Assembly (NCBI GenBank): GCA_038380435.1
Contig: JAWZYU010000017.1
Span: 18,289,283-18,353,282 of the forward strand
Origin: Ryuthela nishihirai
Lineage: Eukaryota > Arthropoda > Arachnida > Araneae > Heptathelidae
Length of the DNA: 64,000 bases
Direction of reading: 5' to 3'
Positions 46,943 through 59,540 of the stretch are shown here, piece after piece. Numbering within the stretch: position 1 is the first letter of the stretch; the number at the start of each line of letters is the position of its first letter. The position numbers were made by a program, and so were the translations under genes. The notes below the pieces were generated by a model. The model had not been told where the DNA came from and did not search any database. It saw only the letters and a list, made by a program, of their open reading frames with translations.

Positions 46943-47872
46943 GTATTTTATGGCCTTACACAAGGGAAAAATTATTGGTTTACATAGTTTTACAGTAGTA
47001 AAGTGATCCTTTGCCTTAACCATCTTGAAACTTGTAAATATATGCAGTGAAGCTAATGAATTGACTAAGATTTATATTTATGTATTATGTATATATTTAT
47101 GTATTGCATATTAATTACTAGATTATCACTTGAACTTTATTAGTAGTTCACAGAAAGTTTCTTTGCATAGTGGTTGAAGTCTGAATTGAATGGAGCATAC
47201 AGATATTCTTCTGATAGAGTAGAACTAATATTAATCCTTTACCAAACATTTGTTTTTGTCTTCTTGCATTCTACTAATCTTTGTGTTATATAAGCAGTGC
47301 AGTAAAGTTTGCAAGCACTGCAATTGGTGTTTTAGTTGCATTCTATGCAGGCTTGGGCAAATATTTTAGTTCAAGGGCCACATAGAAAACTGAAATGGAA
47401 TGGTCAGCCACCAAAAAATTGTATAATCAATAACTTATGTATAACAAAAGAAGGGGAAAAAACCTAAAGGGAAACATTTTTTTTTTTATTAATGAGAATT
47501 CACTTTGCAGAAGTTGGACTTGCCCTCTTTATGTTCTTTCTCTCTTTTACAAATTTGTCATTGGTAGCTTGTAAGCATCACAAAAAGAGGTGGTGGGCTG
47601 CAGTTTGCCCCACCACCTCTTTTTGTGGACCAAGTACACTGGACCAATTACTTGGATACTTACTTGGTCTAGTGAACTTACCATTACTTGGATACTTACT
47701 TGGTCCAGACCTGTTCCAGGCAAGATCAAATTTAAATACAAAATTAATCATTAATGCTTGTAATATAAAAAGTAGGTTTTATATTTATGTACATACACAA
47801 ATACATGCATGCCTGTAAAATTACTCGTGTATGCACTTGTATAGATGGTACTTATTAGATTACCAAATGTTG
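46943..47872. other. SLC41 intron, upstream part
   Basis: No coding sequence. It contains a perfect hairpin at 47579-47627 and a short direct repeat (attacttggatacttacttgg) at about 47645 and 47682. Confidence 0.6.
47579..47627. repeat. Perfect 19-bp-arm hairpin
   Basis: Arms cacaaaaagaggtggtggg (47579-47597) and its exact reverse complement (47609-47627) flank an 11-base loop. It is intronic, so it would fold in the SLC41 pre-mRNA. Confidence 0.95.
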
Positions 47873-50800
47873 GTGGTCTGTAAATGGTAGTTATTCATAG
47901 ACTGTGTGATCCCTGACTTGGTGCAGGCCAATAGATATTCTCTTTTGGAAGGGGAGGGTTGACAGGTCAGTTTGTCATACTAATCTGGTAATCTGTGGCC
48001 ACTTTTCTTCTGACGTACTGAGGAGTGATCAACTTCACAGGGTCCTGGCCATTTATACCCACTAGACTGGACTGGTATATGGCTTTGAGCTTGATTATTG
48101 ATCCTGGACTTGCTGCATTGGTGGGCCTCTGTTAAGAGAAAATCTGCCTCTGTGTTTTCTGTATGCCTATGGGCTGCCAGCCCAAAGTTGAGGAGACCTA
48201 ATATCAGCTGGTGGATAATCTTGATCAGTGACTATTGCAGGTATCTGAACCCTGTAGCTAGTAGGGTATTGCTATTCCTACTCTGGAGTAATGTCTCAGA
48301 GGTCAGTTTCTATCTAGATTCTGGTTCTTGAAAAGGTGCCTGAAGTTCCTACCAGCATCAATGGCTTCAGTCTTTAGAAGTGGAGGAACTGATCTTTGCC
48401 CCATGCCTGCAATTAGGGGACCGATATTGTTGACCCCCCCCCCCCCCCCCACCTCTCAATAAACCTAGTTTCTTTAGAGAAAATCAGTAGGATTTTTATT
48501 CAGGTACGTGGAATGTGAAGACATTACATAGAGATTATTCTCTTGACATTGTCATACAGAAATTCCAGTGTTATAAACTAGATATTCTAGGCTTGCAAGA
48601 GACCAGATGGACAGCTAAAGGTGAAAAATTTAAAAATAGTTTTAAATTTCTCTTTTCATAGAGATTTTTCGTGGAAAGCATCTCCAAGGTGCAAGTTTGC
48701 TGCTCAGCAGACACCAATGATGCTGTTCTATGATATGACTGCATTGAAGATTTCTTAAGCTAAATTTAAACAAAAATTAAAGACTTGACTATCATCTGTT
48801 ATGCCTCCACAGAGGACTCTGATGAGAATGATAAGGATAGGTTTCGCAAACAACTTCAGGATATTTTGAATTCTGTCAAAACAGGAGTTGTTACTCTTGT
48901 GTTAGGTGACTTCAGTGCTCAAGTTGGTACTTACACTGATCTTTGAGCAGTGGTTTTAGATCCCTTTGGCATGGTTATTCCAATGGCAATGGGGAACATC
49001 TCCTACAGGTAAGTAAACTTAATGGTTTGTGAATAACTAACATGCACCGGAAAATTTATAAATACATATGGGTTTCACAGGAATATGGTAGATTAGCCAA
49101 TTTGCTGTTAATTAAAATATAGTTTGGTTAATAATACCAGATCATAGAAGGGAGCTGAAATTGGGTCTGACCATTACATGGTCAAAAGTAACTTGCAACT
49201 GAAGCTTAAGAAATGTTGTTCTAAGGTTAAGAGAATTACTTTCAACTTTGTAAGTCTGAATGAAAGATCCAGATATAGCTTAAACATACCACAATATACT
49301 ACTTGTTCATTATGACAATTGTGGGATCATTTAAGCAGGCTTTTCTTGAAACTAATAGTACTCTTTTTGGGTAAAAAGGAACAGAACTCAAATTTATTTG
49401 AGTGATAAGGCTGTGGAACTTATTTCTAAAAGAAGGAAGTGAAAGAACAATGTGAATCAACACCCTATTAGTCCTAATAGACAGCATTATGAGCTTAATA
49501 AATGTGTAAAGGATCAGTTAACTGCTGATATAATTATTTGGCTTGGTAACTTGGCTGACAAAGCAAAGGAAGCAGCTAGCACAATAGCAGAGGGTTGTAC
49601 CAGATAGTTATCTTTCGTGTGGAAAGAAACGGGAGGTACAAGTGATTGAGGGATAAACATGGTAAGATGGTTGAAGGTGAGGATTCTGTGATGGCTAGCT
49701 GGGCTTAGTATTCAGGGAAGTTCTAAAAAAACGTGATTATTTCTACTCCCATTGTTTGCAGTCAGGATAAATGCATTACTGGCTTTAATGATGGCCTTAT
49801 ATCACATTCTGAATTTGCTTTGGCTATCTCTGAATTAAAACTGCATCAGTCTCCTGGGGTGGGTGAAATCGCCACTGAAATGCTTAGAGCTGGGAACACT
49901 TGTTTTCACATGGCTGACTGAAATGTTGAATATTTTTTATGATAAAGGTTGTTCCCAAGAATTTTACTAGAGCTATTATTGTCCCAATTTTTAAAAAAAG
50001 TGATCGCAGTTCTTGTGATAATTTATAGGGGAATTAGTTTACTTTCTTTTCCAGGTAAAGTTCGTTGTATGATTATACTTAATGGAATTAAAAATTTGGT
50101 TGATGGACAACTGCATGATAAACAGTATGGATTCAGAAGTGGTAGGGGATGTATTGATCAAATATTTTCACTTAGGCAGATTCTTGAGAAATATTTAGAG
50201 TTTAAGAAACCTGTGATTACTAGCGTTATAGAGTTCACTTAGGCTTTTGACTCTGTTCAACATAATTTGTGGTTGATTGTTAAATCATATGGAATTCCTG
50301 ACAAGTTAGTATAATGAAAGCTCTCTAATAACACTGAGTCACTTGTAAGAGTTGGTAAGGCTTGTAGTGATTGGTTTAGCATTGCTTGTAGAGTTAGACA
50401 AGGGTGCATTTTGCCCTAATTTTCTCTTTAATTTGGTTATTGAATGTGCTATGTGAATTTCTATGCAAGGGAAAGATTTTGTCCTTAAATGGTCTAGAGA
50501 TTTCAAAATTTCTGATTTAGGTTATGCAGATGATTTGGCCCTATTGACTAATGATGTAGATGAGATGAATTCTTTCAATAGGGCTGTTGATGAGACTGGT
50601 AAGAGTATATGTGGTGATAAACAGAGAAAAAAACTAAAGTGATGAAAATTGATCAGGCAGATGGTGCTTCAGTTTCTTTGAATGACCTGCACTCTTGAGC
50701 AAGTGTTTGTTTAATTATCTTAGGAGCTATGTAACTGATACTGGTGAAGTGCATTATGATATAAATAGAAGAATAGGAATTGCCACTGTGACTTTTAAAA

Positions 50801-51230
50801 ATCTATGGAGAAAGTGGAAAAATAGGTGTGTTCACCTAAAGACTAAAATTAGGCTGTATAATAGTTTGGTTCTTTCTAAGGTTAGTCATAGTAGCAAAAC
50901 ATGAATCCTTTGTAAGCGGAATGTTTTTGATTCTAGGTGCCTGTGCAGTATTTTGGGCATTAGGTGGTTTAACTTTGTGAGTAATGAAGTTAGGAGTCAT
51001 CAACCTCCTTTGAGTAATATTTTGTGCAGAGAGAGACAGAGTTGGTTTTGCCATGTTGCCTGTATGCATAGTTGCAGATTGGCAAACCAGATTATGAACA
51101 GTGTGCCTTTAAAAGCTTCAGGAAGAGGAGGAGACCTAGGATGCAATGGGCAGACAATGTTAAACAGTACCTTGCTAGAGTTGGGCTACAATTGTCAAAT
51201 CAGCAGCTGTAGCTCAGGGCATACATGTCT
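47873..51230 (+). mobile_element. RTE-like LINE, old degenerate copy
   Basis: It matches the 30833-34384 element over nearly its whole length, from 'ggtctgtaaatggtag' through the endonuclease (near 48500-48990) to the reverse transcriptase (49730-51200, with GYADDLALL-type sequence at about 50520-50545 and RSGRGCIDQIFSLRQILEK). Frames are broken throughout. A C run lies at 48436-48451. It sits in the SLC41 intron in the gene's orientation. Confidence 0.9.
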
Positions 51231-51521
51231 GCAACTAACAATGGATATAAAGCTGGTGTATTTTATCAGTTTGACTGGAATTGCATGAAATTCCTTCAAG
51301 TTTTCGGACAGTGGAATGTTTAGGAAAAGGTTATGTGGTTCATCCCAGTCATTACATAGTATGAAATTTTTTTTTTGATTGACAAGGTTAGGGTTGTCCA
51401 AGGTGAAATGAAACTTTTGGATGAGTTCAGCTCATTTATTCATTTATGGCAATTAAGGGGAGCAGGAAGCAAGAACCAAAACTTTGTCGAGAACAAGAAA
51501 GAGATTGGCAACAGGATCATA

Positions 51522-52707
51522 CACTGAAGAGTCAAAACATTATGACCTGCCTAATATGATGTTGGTCCTCCAAGTGCTGCTAAAACAGCTCTTGCCCAGC
51601 AAGGATGCTACAAGATTTCTAAAGGTGTCTTGTGGTATCTGGTACCAACACATTACCAGCAGATCTTTTAACTCTTGTAAGTTATGTGGTTGAGCTGCCG
51701 CAGATCAGATATGCTGTTCCAACACAAACCACAGATGCTCAATTGAATTTATGTCTGGGGAATTTGGAGGGCAGGGCAATACCTGAAAGTCTTCTCATGA
51801 TCCACGAACCATTCTCGAATAATCTGGGCAGTATAACATGGAGCATTTTCCTGCTGAAAGAAGGCACTGCTAGAGGGGAATACCAATGCCAAGAAAGGAT
51901 GTACCTGGTTTGCAATGATGTTTAGGTAGGTGGTAGACATCAGTTCCCCGCACATGAATGACTGGACCCAGAGTTTCCCAGCAGATTCCCAAAGCATTAC
52001 ACTTCCTCCACCAGCTTGTTTTTATCCCATGGTGCATCCTGGTATTAACACTTCCCCAGGTAAACGACTCACACATACCCGCCCATCCACATGGTGCAAC
52101 AGGAAACAAGATTGATCGGGCCAGACGACCTTTTCAATCATTCAAGGTCCAGTTTTGGTGCTCCCGTGCCCATTGTAGGTGCTTTCGATGATGAACCTAG
52201 GTTAGCATGGGTAATCAGAGTGGCCTGTGGCTATGCAGCACCATTTTCAGCAGGGTTCGATGTACTGTATGTTGCGACACATTCTCCCATCACCAGCATT
52301 CAAATTATGAGCAAGTTGCACCACAGTATCCCTATTGTTTGTACCATATGTGATAACCTTTGAACACCTCTGATGAGCCATGGTTGACCAACACCTTGCC
52401 AACAGTTCGGGGTTTTTCCCTCCTCAGACCACATTTTGAAAGTACTAAACCACACTGACTGTGAGCACCCCACAAGCCTTGCTGTCTCGGAAGTGTTGTC
52501 CCAGTCGTGTGGACACGAGTTTGACAAAGGCCAAATTATTAAGTCCACTGCTTTCCCATCTGAAGAACAAGAATAACACTTAACAGAGCTCAGTATCTTA
52601 ACATAGCTCAGTATACTGTTTCATGACCACCACACACGCAGTCGTTTTCTTGCAATTGCTTCGATTTGCATAAAAACAGCTGGTCATAATATTTTGGTTC
52701 TTTGGGG
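51522..52707 (-). pseudogene. Tc1-type transposon, full length, broken transposase
   Basis: TA dinucleotides (51520-51521 and 52708-52709) flank inverted ends: CACTGAAGAGTCAAAACATT and the mirror of CCCCAAAGAACCAAAATATT. The length of about 1.19 kb is typical of Tc1 elements. On the - strand the transposase fragments show the N-terminal helix-turn-helix region (FSTFKMWSEEGKTPNCWQGV near 52420), PFLALVFPSSSAFFQQENAP near 51880, and a C-terminal region near 51700. At least two frame changes are present. It is the best Tc1 copy here but inactive. Confidence 0.88.
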
Positions 52708-52709
52708 TA

Positions 52710-53554
52710 TGTGTCATATGCAAAAGTACAGAATGTAACCTTGGAATATCTGGATGCTGTGGAAAAGAAAATTTTGCAACTATAGTTGGAAAAGATTTAT
52801 GAGCATAGGTTACAATAATTATTTTCTAAAGTTAAATACTTTCGAAACTATTAGAATTTCTTTCTCTGTAAATAGGCAGCATAAATTATTAACAAGTATG
52901 CGGAAAAAAGCTGTCCGTATGCTATCATTTGGTGGAAGGTATAAAAAGAGAGCAATAAATATAGGAAGAGGAGGTAATCTCATTATTTAAAGTAACTTGT
53001 GAACTACAAATGGTACTGAGACAAAATGAAATCAAAATATGAAAATGCAACCATGTTACATAAAGGAAAATGCCTAATCAAAATTAGGTTGAGAGTGACT
53101 ATTTTACAAATTGTTTCAGAAGTAACCTTAAATGCAGGTTTTTACCTAACTTTATAAATATTGACAATAGTCCATTCATATTTCAAGTAAATTATCTAAA
53201 AGCACTTAAAATTTTCTGTCGCCAAATTCTCTGTTGCCATAAAATTCTGTTCAGCAGCACAAGTTTGAGCCTTCTATGTTAACTATTCTCTGCTTATGTA
53301 AATTATCTTTGACTTTTAATATTTCATCTTCCAAACACACAATTTTAAACAATGAATAAATTTAGAGTGAATTTAATATTATTGTTGTCGTTCTGTATTC
53401 AATGATTCACACACAGTGTGTGGCTGCTCCACAATTATCCAATAATATGATAGCACACATATGCTCTTTATATCACTCCATATTTCATAAGACTTTAGAG
53501 TATGTTTAGTTCCTTAACTATTACCTTCTGACTCTTAACCATTTTCTGTTGGGA
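52710..53554. other. SLC41 intron, AT-rich, no gene seen
   Basis: The 78-codon frame at 52754-52990 has no recognisable family and no splice context. Confidence 0.5.
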
Positions 53555-54350
53555 AAAGATAGACTTTTCTACAAGTATTGAGGAATAAAAATAGTGTTAT
53601 TGAAGGTGAGCATTCTGTCATGACAAGGGTGGGTTTAGAATTTTAGAGATGTACTGAACACTGTAATTAATTCTACTACCGTTGATTGTAATAAAGATAC
53701 TCATTACTTGCTTTAATTTTGGTACTATACCACAATTTGGAGTTACTTTCGTTATCTGTTCAACTGCAAAATCATCAGGGATGGATGAAATTACTGTTGA
53801 AATGCTTAGAGCTGGAAATGATTGTTTCAGATAGTAAACTAGTGATAAGTATATTTTCTATGATAAAGAGGATTTTACTAGAGCTATTATCCATATTTTC
53901 AAGAAAGATTATCCCAGTTCTTTTGATAATTATAGGTTGCAACACTCTTCCTAATCCAGAAAGTTTGTTGCATTACAATACTGGTTTCCAAATTTTATAT
54001 AATGGTGCCCCCTCAGATTTAGAAAATTTTCATTGCACACACCCCTCCTCCTATATGCTAAAAAAAAAATTCAGTTCCGTTTTTTTTTTATCCTACACTT
54101 GCAAACCACAAAAGCTATTGAGTACATTGGCAACTTCGTTGTGAGCAGTGCGAGTTCAGGTGGTATGGGCTGCATAGACAGCTTTTCTCAGATTCTTTAA
54201 GTTTCAGAGTTTCAAAAACACATGCATGGATTTTCAAGACTTTGTTGATAGAATAAATGTGTGTTTCGTCTCGCAACCAATCGCAAAATAATTTGCAATT
54301 GGTTGTCAGATTGTACAGCATGCTTGATAAGTTAACATAATAATGGTTCT
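53555..54350 (+). mobile_element. RTE-like LINE fragment, reverse transcriptase region
   Basis: Old copy of the LINE segment around 32710-33370: 'ggtgagcattctgtcatgac', 'gaaatgcttagagctggaaa', 'tttactagagctattatcc', and, after about 170 bp of other sequence, 'cagtgcgagttcaggtgg' and 'gactttgttgatag'. No open frame survives. Confidence 0.75.
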
Positions 54351-54782
54351 CTATATTATCAGTTATATTTAAGGGGAAAAATTTTTTGATAAAACTTTCA
54401 ATATTTATATCAATTTAGGTCAGTGACTTTAAATTTCTTTTTGTATTTTGAAGTTTTCATGCAATTTCCCTTTTCAGTTTCTGACCTTTTGTGTTTTGAA
54501 CTCTGCCTTGACAGAATCTTGGAATTCCAAACAGATCCAAAATTGGTTTTATTAGTCAACTCAACCTATTTTTTTTTATGAATTTCCCTTTTTGTGGCAG
54601 GAAATGAGAACAATATAGAAACAGAATCATATTTTAGCTTCAGACATATGGCAATCCCTTTAGGTACACAGCTATAGACCACTATTTTAGTAGTAGAGTT
54701 TGGCACAACACTTTGTGCTTTTGTTTTTTCACTTAATATTAGATTGCACAAATCATTGGTTTTAATATAAATTTCTTTTCAG

Positions 54783-54927
54783 TGTCAAGCAACTATTGTA
54801 GCCTTCTTAGCTTCTATATTTGCAATTATAGTTGATGTAATTAAAGAAAAAACATTTGACTTTAATCATGCTACTCTGCTCTGTGCCAGTAGCTTAATCA
54901 CTGCTGCAATTGCAAGCCTTGTTCTTG
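54783..54927 (+). CDS. SLC41A1: SLC41-family Mg2+ transporter, fourth recognised exon
   Basis: It lies between acceptor tttcttttcag| and donor TTG|GTAAGT, 145 bp, so the next exon begins in phase 1. It encodes [20 protein letters not shown], a membrane segment, then [20 protein letters not shown] ending VLG, a second one. This matches the family order closely. The next expected exon (a glycine-rich stretch followed by the conserved NPDN-type loop) is not found in the remaining 9 kb, so the gene continues beyond the window. Confidence 0.94.
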
Positions 54928-55180
54928 GTAAGTAGTTGCTACTTTATTACGGAACAAATATTGTACTGCAAATTTATTACAGTAATGAATTAAATTCTTG
55001 TTAAAGCACAGATTTATTGTCATAAGCTCAAATGTTTGTTGAAGAATTTCTGTTCAGAAACGGCTTTGGACCATTAATCTGCCCTTCCACCTTTTTAATC
55101 ACTTATCAATCCTTAACATTTAATTACAGATGCTTTTTATTGTTTTCACCTTATTCATTTTTAATATAAGGATTTGTATG

Positions 55181-55225
55181 AAAATTATATGCAGTAATCC
55201 CTCCAGGGTTACTGCATATAATTTT
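55181..55225. repeat. Perfect 17-bp-arm hairpin
   Basis: Arms AAAATTATATGCAGTAA (55181-55197) and its exact reverse complement (55209-55225) flank an 11-base loop. It lies 254 bp downstream of the fourth SLC41 exon. Confidence 0.95.
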
Positions 55226-55537
55226 ATTTGTGAGGGTTATGCTCTTGCAAAATGCCATGAATACTGAAATCCCAAATATGAACTGTAATAACTCGTGGGG
55301 AAAATAGTTTGGTTACATGACACCAAGATTACACTTTGTAATATTTTTGTGTTAAAATGAGTGTTACTGACATTATGTAAATATTTATATATAGTATGCT
55401 TTGTAATGCAAATTAACCATTCTAGTGTCCACATCTGCATATGTTCGCAGAATCCGTAATTAGAGAATGGCTGTATGTTTTTAGTACAACAAAAAAATTT
55501 AAAAATAAAAATTGCCATTGTGAAATTCTTCAATATA

Positions 55538-56984
55538 CAGGGTGAATCTGAAAAAGTGGGCAAAACTTTACGGGGTGGTAGAACACAGCTATACGAACAA
55601 TATTTGTCATAGAAAGTATGGGCGGAACGCAAACGGCGAGCCGCTAGGTGCCGTTGGAAATGGTATAAAAGGGTCGGTTCTCGCACCCAACGGCATTTAT
55701 ACCGTGGATTGCCGAGAGGATGGCTGGTTATACTAACCACGAAATGGCGGATATGCACTTTGTGTACGGTGCTGCGGACGGGAATGCAAGTGAGGCACAG
55801 ACATTACTGCGACCGGTTTCCGATGAGATGCACTCCAGATCAGAAAACCTTCGAGCGTTTGCATCGGCAGCTGTGTGAAACGGGATCCTTCGCTGCGGCC
55901 AAGCAAGATGCAGGGCGTGAAAGGAGTGTCAGGACGCCGCAACTTGCAGAGGACATTCTGCGTAGGGTGGAAGAGTGACCGGGATGTGGCACGCAAGCGG
56001 TTTCCCGTGCAGTACATGTGTCCCAAATGTCGGTTTGCTGTGTGCTACAGGAGGAAGGAATGCACCCCTATCGTACGCAGAAGGTACAAGCGTTGTCACC
56101 GGCGGACTATCAGCCACGTGTTGATTTCGCACGTTGGTACCTCCAGCAGAATTAAGCGCAGCTGGATTTTGGTGCACGTGTTCTGTTTACGGACGAGTGC
56201 ACTTTCACCCGTGAGGGTGTTTTGAATACCCACAATTCACACACGTGGGCATCTACGAACCCGCATGCCACACGTCCTCATTCGTTCCAGCAGCAGTTCT
56301 CCGTAAATGTTTGGGCAGGGATCCTCCATGACATTTGGTTGGCCCATACCTCCTGCCACACCGTCTGGACGGCAAATCATATAACACATTCCTACGAGAG
56401 GTGTTGCCGGAGCTACTGTGTCCGATTCCAACCCCCAGCAGGTTGAGAATGTGGTTCCAGCAGGACGGTGCGCCTGCACACTTCAGCTTAGATGTGCGGA
56501 ACACTTTACATGCAACGTTCCCAGGGCGATGGATTGGTCGAGGTGGTCCCATAGCTTGGCCACCAAGATCGCCGGATCACTCATGTTTTGCCATATGAAA
56601 AGCCTAATCTACGAGTGCCCCATTGAAACCGATATGGATCTAGTCACCAGGATCGCTGTTGTTGCCGGCGATATTCAGGAAATGCCTGGTGTCTTCGCAA
56701 ATGTGCGTCGGTCCCTATCCCGCAGGTGTGAAGTCTGCATTACAGCTGGCGGCAGCTCTTTTGAGCAATTTCTTTGAGCATGTACCTCAATTACATTCCT
56801 GTTAATAAAATGTTTTCTGAAGAATCTCCTCTCCTTGTGTTCATTCTTTAAATGTGACAGTGGAAAACTACCTTTTAACTTCTCACCGCTTGCATTCCGA
56901 CCAAACATTCTATGACAAATATTGCTCGTATAGCTGCGTTCTACCACCCCGTAAAGTTTTGCCCACTTTTTCATATTCACCCTG
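55538..56984 (+). mobile_element. Tc3-like mariner-group transposon
   Basis: TA-flanked (55536-55537 and 56985-56986), 1447 bp, with terminal inverted repeats of about 98 bp (CAGGGTGAATCTGAAAAAGT at the left; the right mirror differs by one base there and by a few elsewhere). It is GC-rich compared with the surrounding DNA, so it is likely younger than the element it sits in. Confidence 0.92.
55720..56777 (+). pseudogene. Tc3-like transposase, frame-shifted
   Basis: It starts MAGYTNHEMADMHFVYGAAD, the helix-turn-helix start typical of this transposase group. RTFERLHRQLCETGSFA-type sequence follows in another frame, and RWIGRGGPIAWPPRSPDH lies near the third catalytic residue region. It closes with ITAGGSSFEQFL and a stop at 56777. 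At least three frame changes separate these parts. The enzyme would have moved the element by cut and paste; it is now non-functional. Confidence 0.85.
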
Positions 56985-58004
56985 TATAATAAAAATATAT
57001 ATAAATATAATTCAGGCTTGAAAAATATTGTTTTTTCATTTGATGTATATTTTATTAAACTACATTATAAATCGTTTGTTAAAGCCATCTAATTAGTTTC
57101 TTAAAAGTGGTATACAGTATTGTCAATTTATTGGTTAACATTACCCTACACTGCAGCAGTTACCTGATTTAAGCTCACAGGTTTGATTTGAACTACACTG
57201 GTTTTTGTAAATTAAGGAAAATCCCTATGTTAAGTCAATGAGAAGCTAATGTCAACTCTATAACTTCTAAAATAAGTTTTGTTTTAAAAAATGTGATTGC
57301 AGATAAAGATTTCAATCATATAAATCAATATCAATTTTCAACAATATTCATTCAGTATTTAAATGGTTATGAAAGTTTGAATATTTAGTGATAACAATGC
57401 CAGCCACACAAATTGACTTCAGAAGTTAATTTAAACGTAGTAATAAGTATTGTTTCAAAGTATTTAATAAAGTAAGAGTGTATTTTATAAATTTATGTAA
57501 AGAATTCTTTCACTATTCTACAGTTTTGTAAAAGTTTCTTAAGACTGGCATTGCTGTTGTTAATTGTTTAGATATTGCTTTATTTGATTGAGATCTTTAT
57601 TTGCAATTACATTTTTCAAAAAAAAAAAAATTTTTAGAAATTATAGAACTTTGACGTTAGCTTCCCATTGACTTTAATGTAGGGGTTTACCTTAATTTAT
57701 GGAAACCAGTGTATTATTAACAAATTTTTCCTTAAAGTTTTGAAAAATCTGTAAATTAGCAAACTTCTGTTTTTAAAAATGGAAGATTTTGGAAGTAATT
57801 GCAAAGTACATACCACCATTTTTCTTTCCCATTTTACACTCCTTTCTGCTATAAGTCTATTTCAGTATTCCCAGGATTATTTTTACCATTTATTCCAGCA
57901 TTCTATGTATATATTTAGAGAAAATAACTAAAAAAGGTTTTTCTTAGTAAGAAGGAAGCAACCTGAAGTTCACAAAATAAAGTTGGGAACACATGAGGTT
58001 CAAG

Positions 58005-58372
58005 TGTTCGTAAAGGTTACTATAATGCTGTAGGTAAATGTGTGTGTACGGCAGCAATTGGTGGTGTCAGCGTCTAAAGGATTTTTTGCAGAGGGATGTA
58101 AGAAGCACTTAGAGTTGACTTAAATGCATCAGCATTGCGGTCAAATCAGCTTCTGGTTTGTCTTTGTGTGCCTCCTGTGCATGCGACAGCCATCAAAGGA
58201 AGAGGAGAACCGGAATCTGGTTTGACCGCAACGCCGATGCATTGAAGTCAACTATGAGTAAGTGTTTCTTATATCCCTCCTCAAAAAATCCTTTAGACAC
58301 TCTAGCACCACCAATGGCTGCCATATATACGTACTTTTATTTACAGCATTATAGTGAACCTTTACGAACTCT
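58005..58372. repeat. Nested foldback, arms of about 160 bp
   Basis: Left arm from 'gttcgtaaaggttactataa' to 'attgcggtcaaatcagctt' is mirrored on the right up to 'agtgaacctttacgaac' at about 58372, with a small centre near 58180. It lies in the left TTAA element and has no counterpart in the right one, so it is an insertion. Confidence 0.85.
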
Positions 58373-59399
58373 TTAACCTGAAGTTGTTCCAAAGTTCAGT
58401 GAAGTATCAAGTACATCACAGTAACAGATGTAGTTTAGTCTTTGGTTGAGTGCAGTGACCTAGTTATTGCTTGCATGTGCAGTAAAGTGATTCTATAGTG
58501 AATGTTTACAGAAAGAGTTCTCAGATATAGGATAATGTGACCATAATCTAGTCAGTATTAACCTTAGTTTTCATTTCTGTAGATTTATTTTATTTCTGAA
58601 AATTATAATTTTTTTTCCCTTTTAACTGATCTATTGATCTTTTGGGGTTATGCTACATCAAATGGCTGGCTTTACAAATCGTTGTGGGTATTATAACATC
58701 TCATTAGGTTTTATTTATTATAAAAAAAAAATTGGATCTTGTATCATTTCCTGAAAATGAAGTTTTGAATATCAAAGCAAAAAGGATTTCCTTGACATGG
58801 GAAGTTGTTCCCAACTTCCTCCCAACAAATTGAATTATAAACTCCCTATGTAAACTTAGTATTTTATTTTCTTTTATAATTAAACGTTAGTTTTTATTTC
58901 TAAAAAAAAATTTCCGTAAATTATGTTTCTTTACGCTGATTGATAATTAATTACTGATTTTTCAGAGTTGTGCTATATTGGATAGCCAGCTTACAACTTG
59001 TTTCTGTGGATATTTTATTTAACATTGCATTAGGTTATCTGTTTAATTTTTCATTTATTAGTTATTACTTTTCTAGTAAAATAAACTTTGATTTGGTTGT
59101 TTTTTTTTAATGAATGAGGTCTTGGATACTAAAGCAAATTTATTTCCTAAGTTAGCGATCTTTTGGTCGACTGATTTATTGATCTTTCTAAGTTATGCTA
59201 TATCGGTTGACTGGTTTAAAATTTGTTGTGAATATTTCATTTATTATCCCATTAGGTTATATGTAATTTTTCTTTTATTATTTCTTGTTTTTTTAATAAA
59301 AAAATTGTGAACTTGTACCATTTTCTGAAAATTAATGTGGTCTTGGAAATGGAACCAAAATGGACTTCCTTGGCATGGAAATAAGTCTTCCCAAAATTG

Positions 59400-59540
59400 C
59401 CCTCCCACATGAAGTCCCCCCCCCCCCTGCACTAAACTAATTTTGAATGTTTCACTCCCCCCCCCCCAGAAAATTTAATTAAAATTTAAGAGTTTTCATG
59501 TTTACATTGAATGGTTTTACCCCCCCCCCCCCCTCCTCAA
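59400..59540. repeat. Three poly-C runs
   Basis: Runs of 13, 13 and 15 C residues (by eye) lie at about 59418, 59456 and 59520, in sequence missing from the right-hand element. Confidence 0.9.

Noticed and set aside
58158..58376. 72-codon frame as the next SLC41 exon
   Set aside because: It lies in a foldback arm and lacks the expected conserved membrane sequence.
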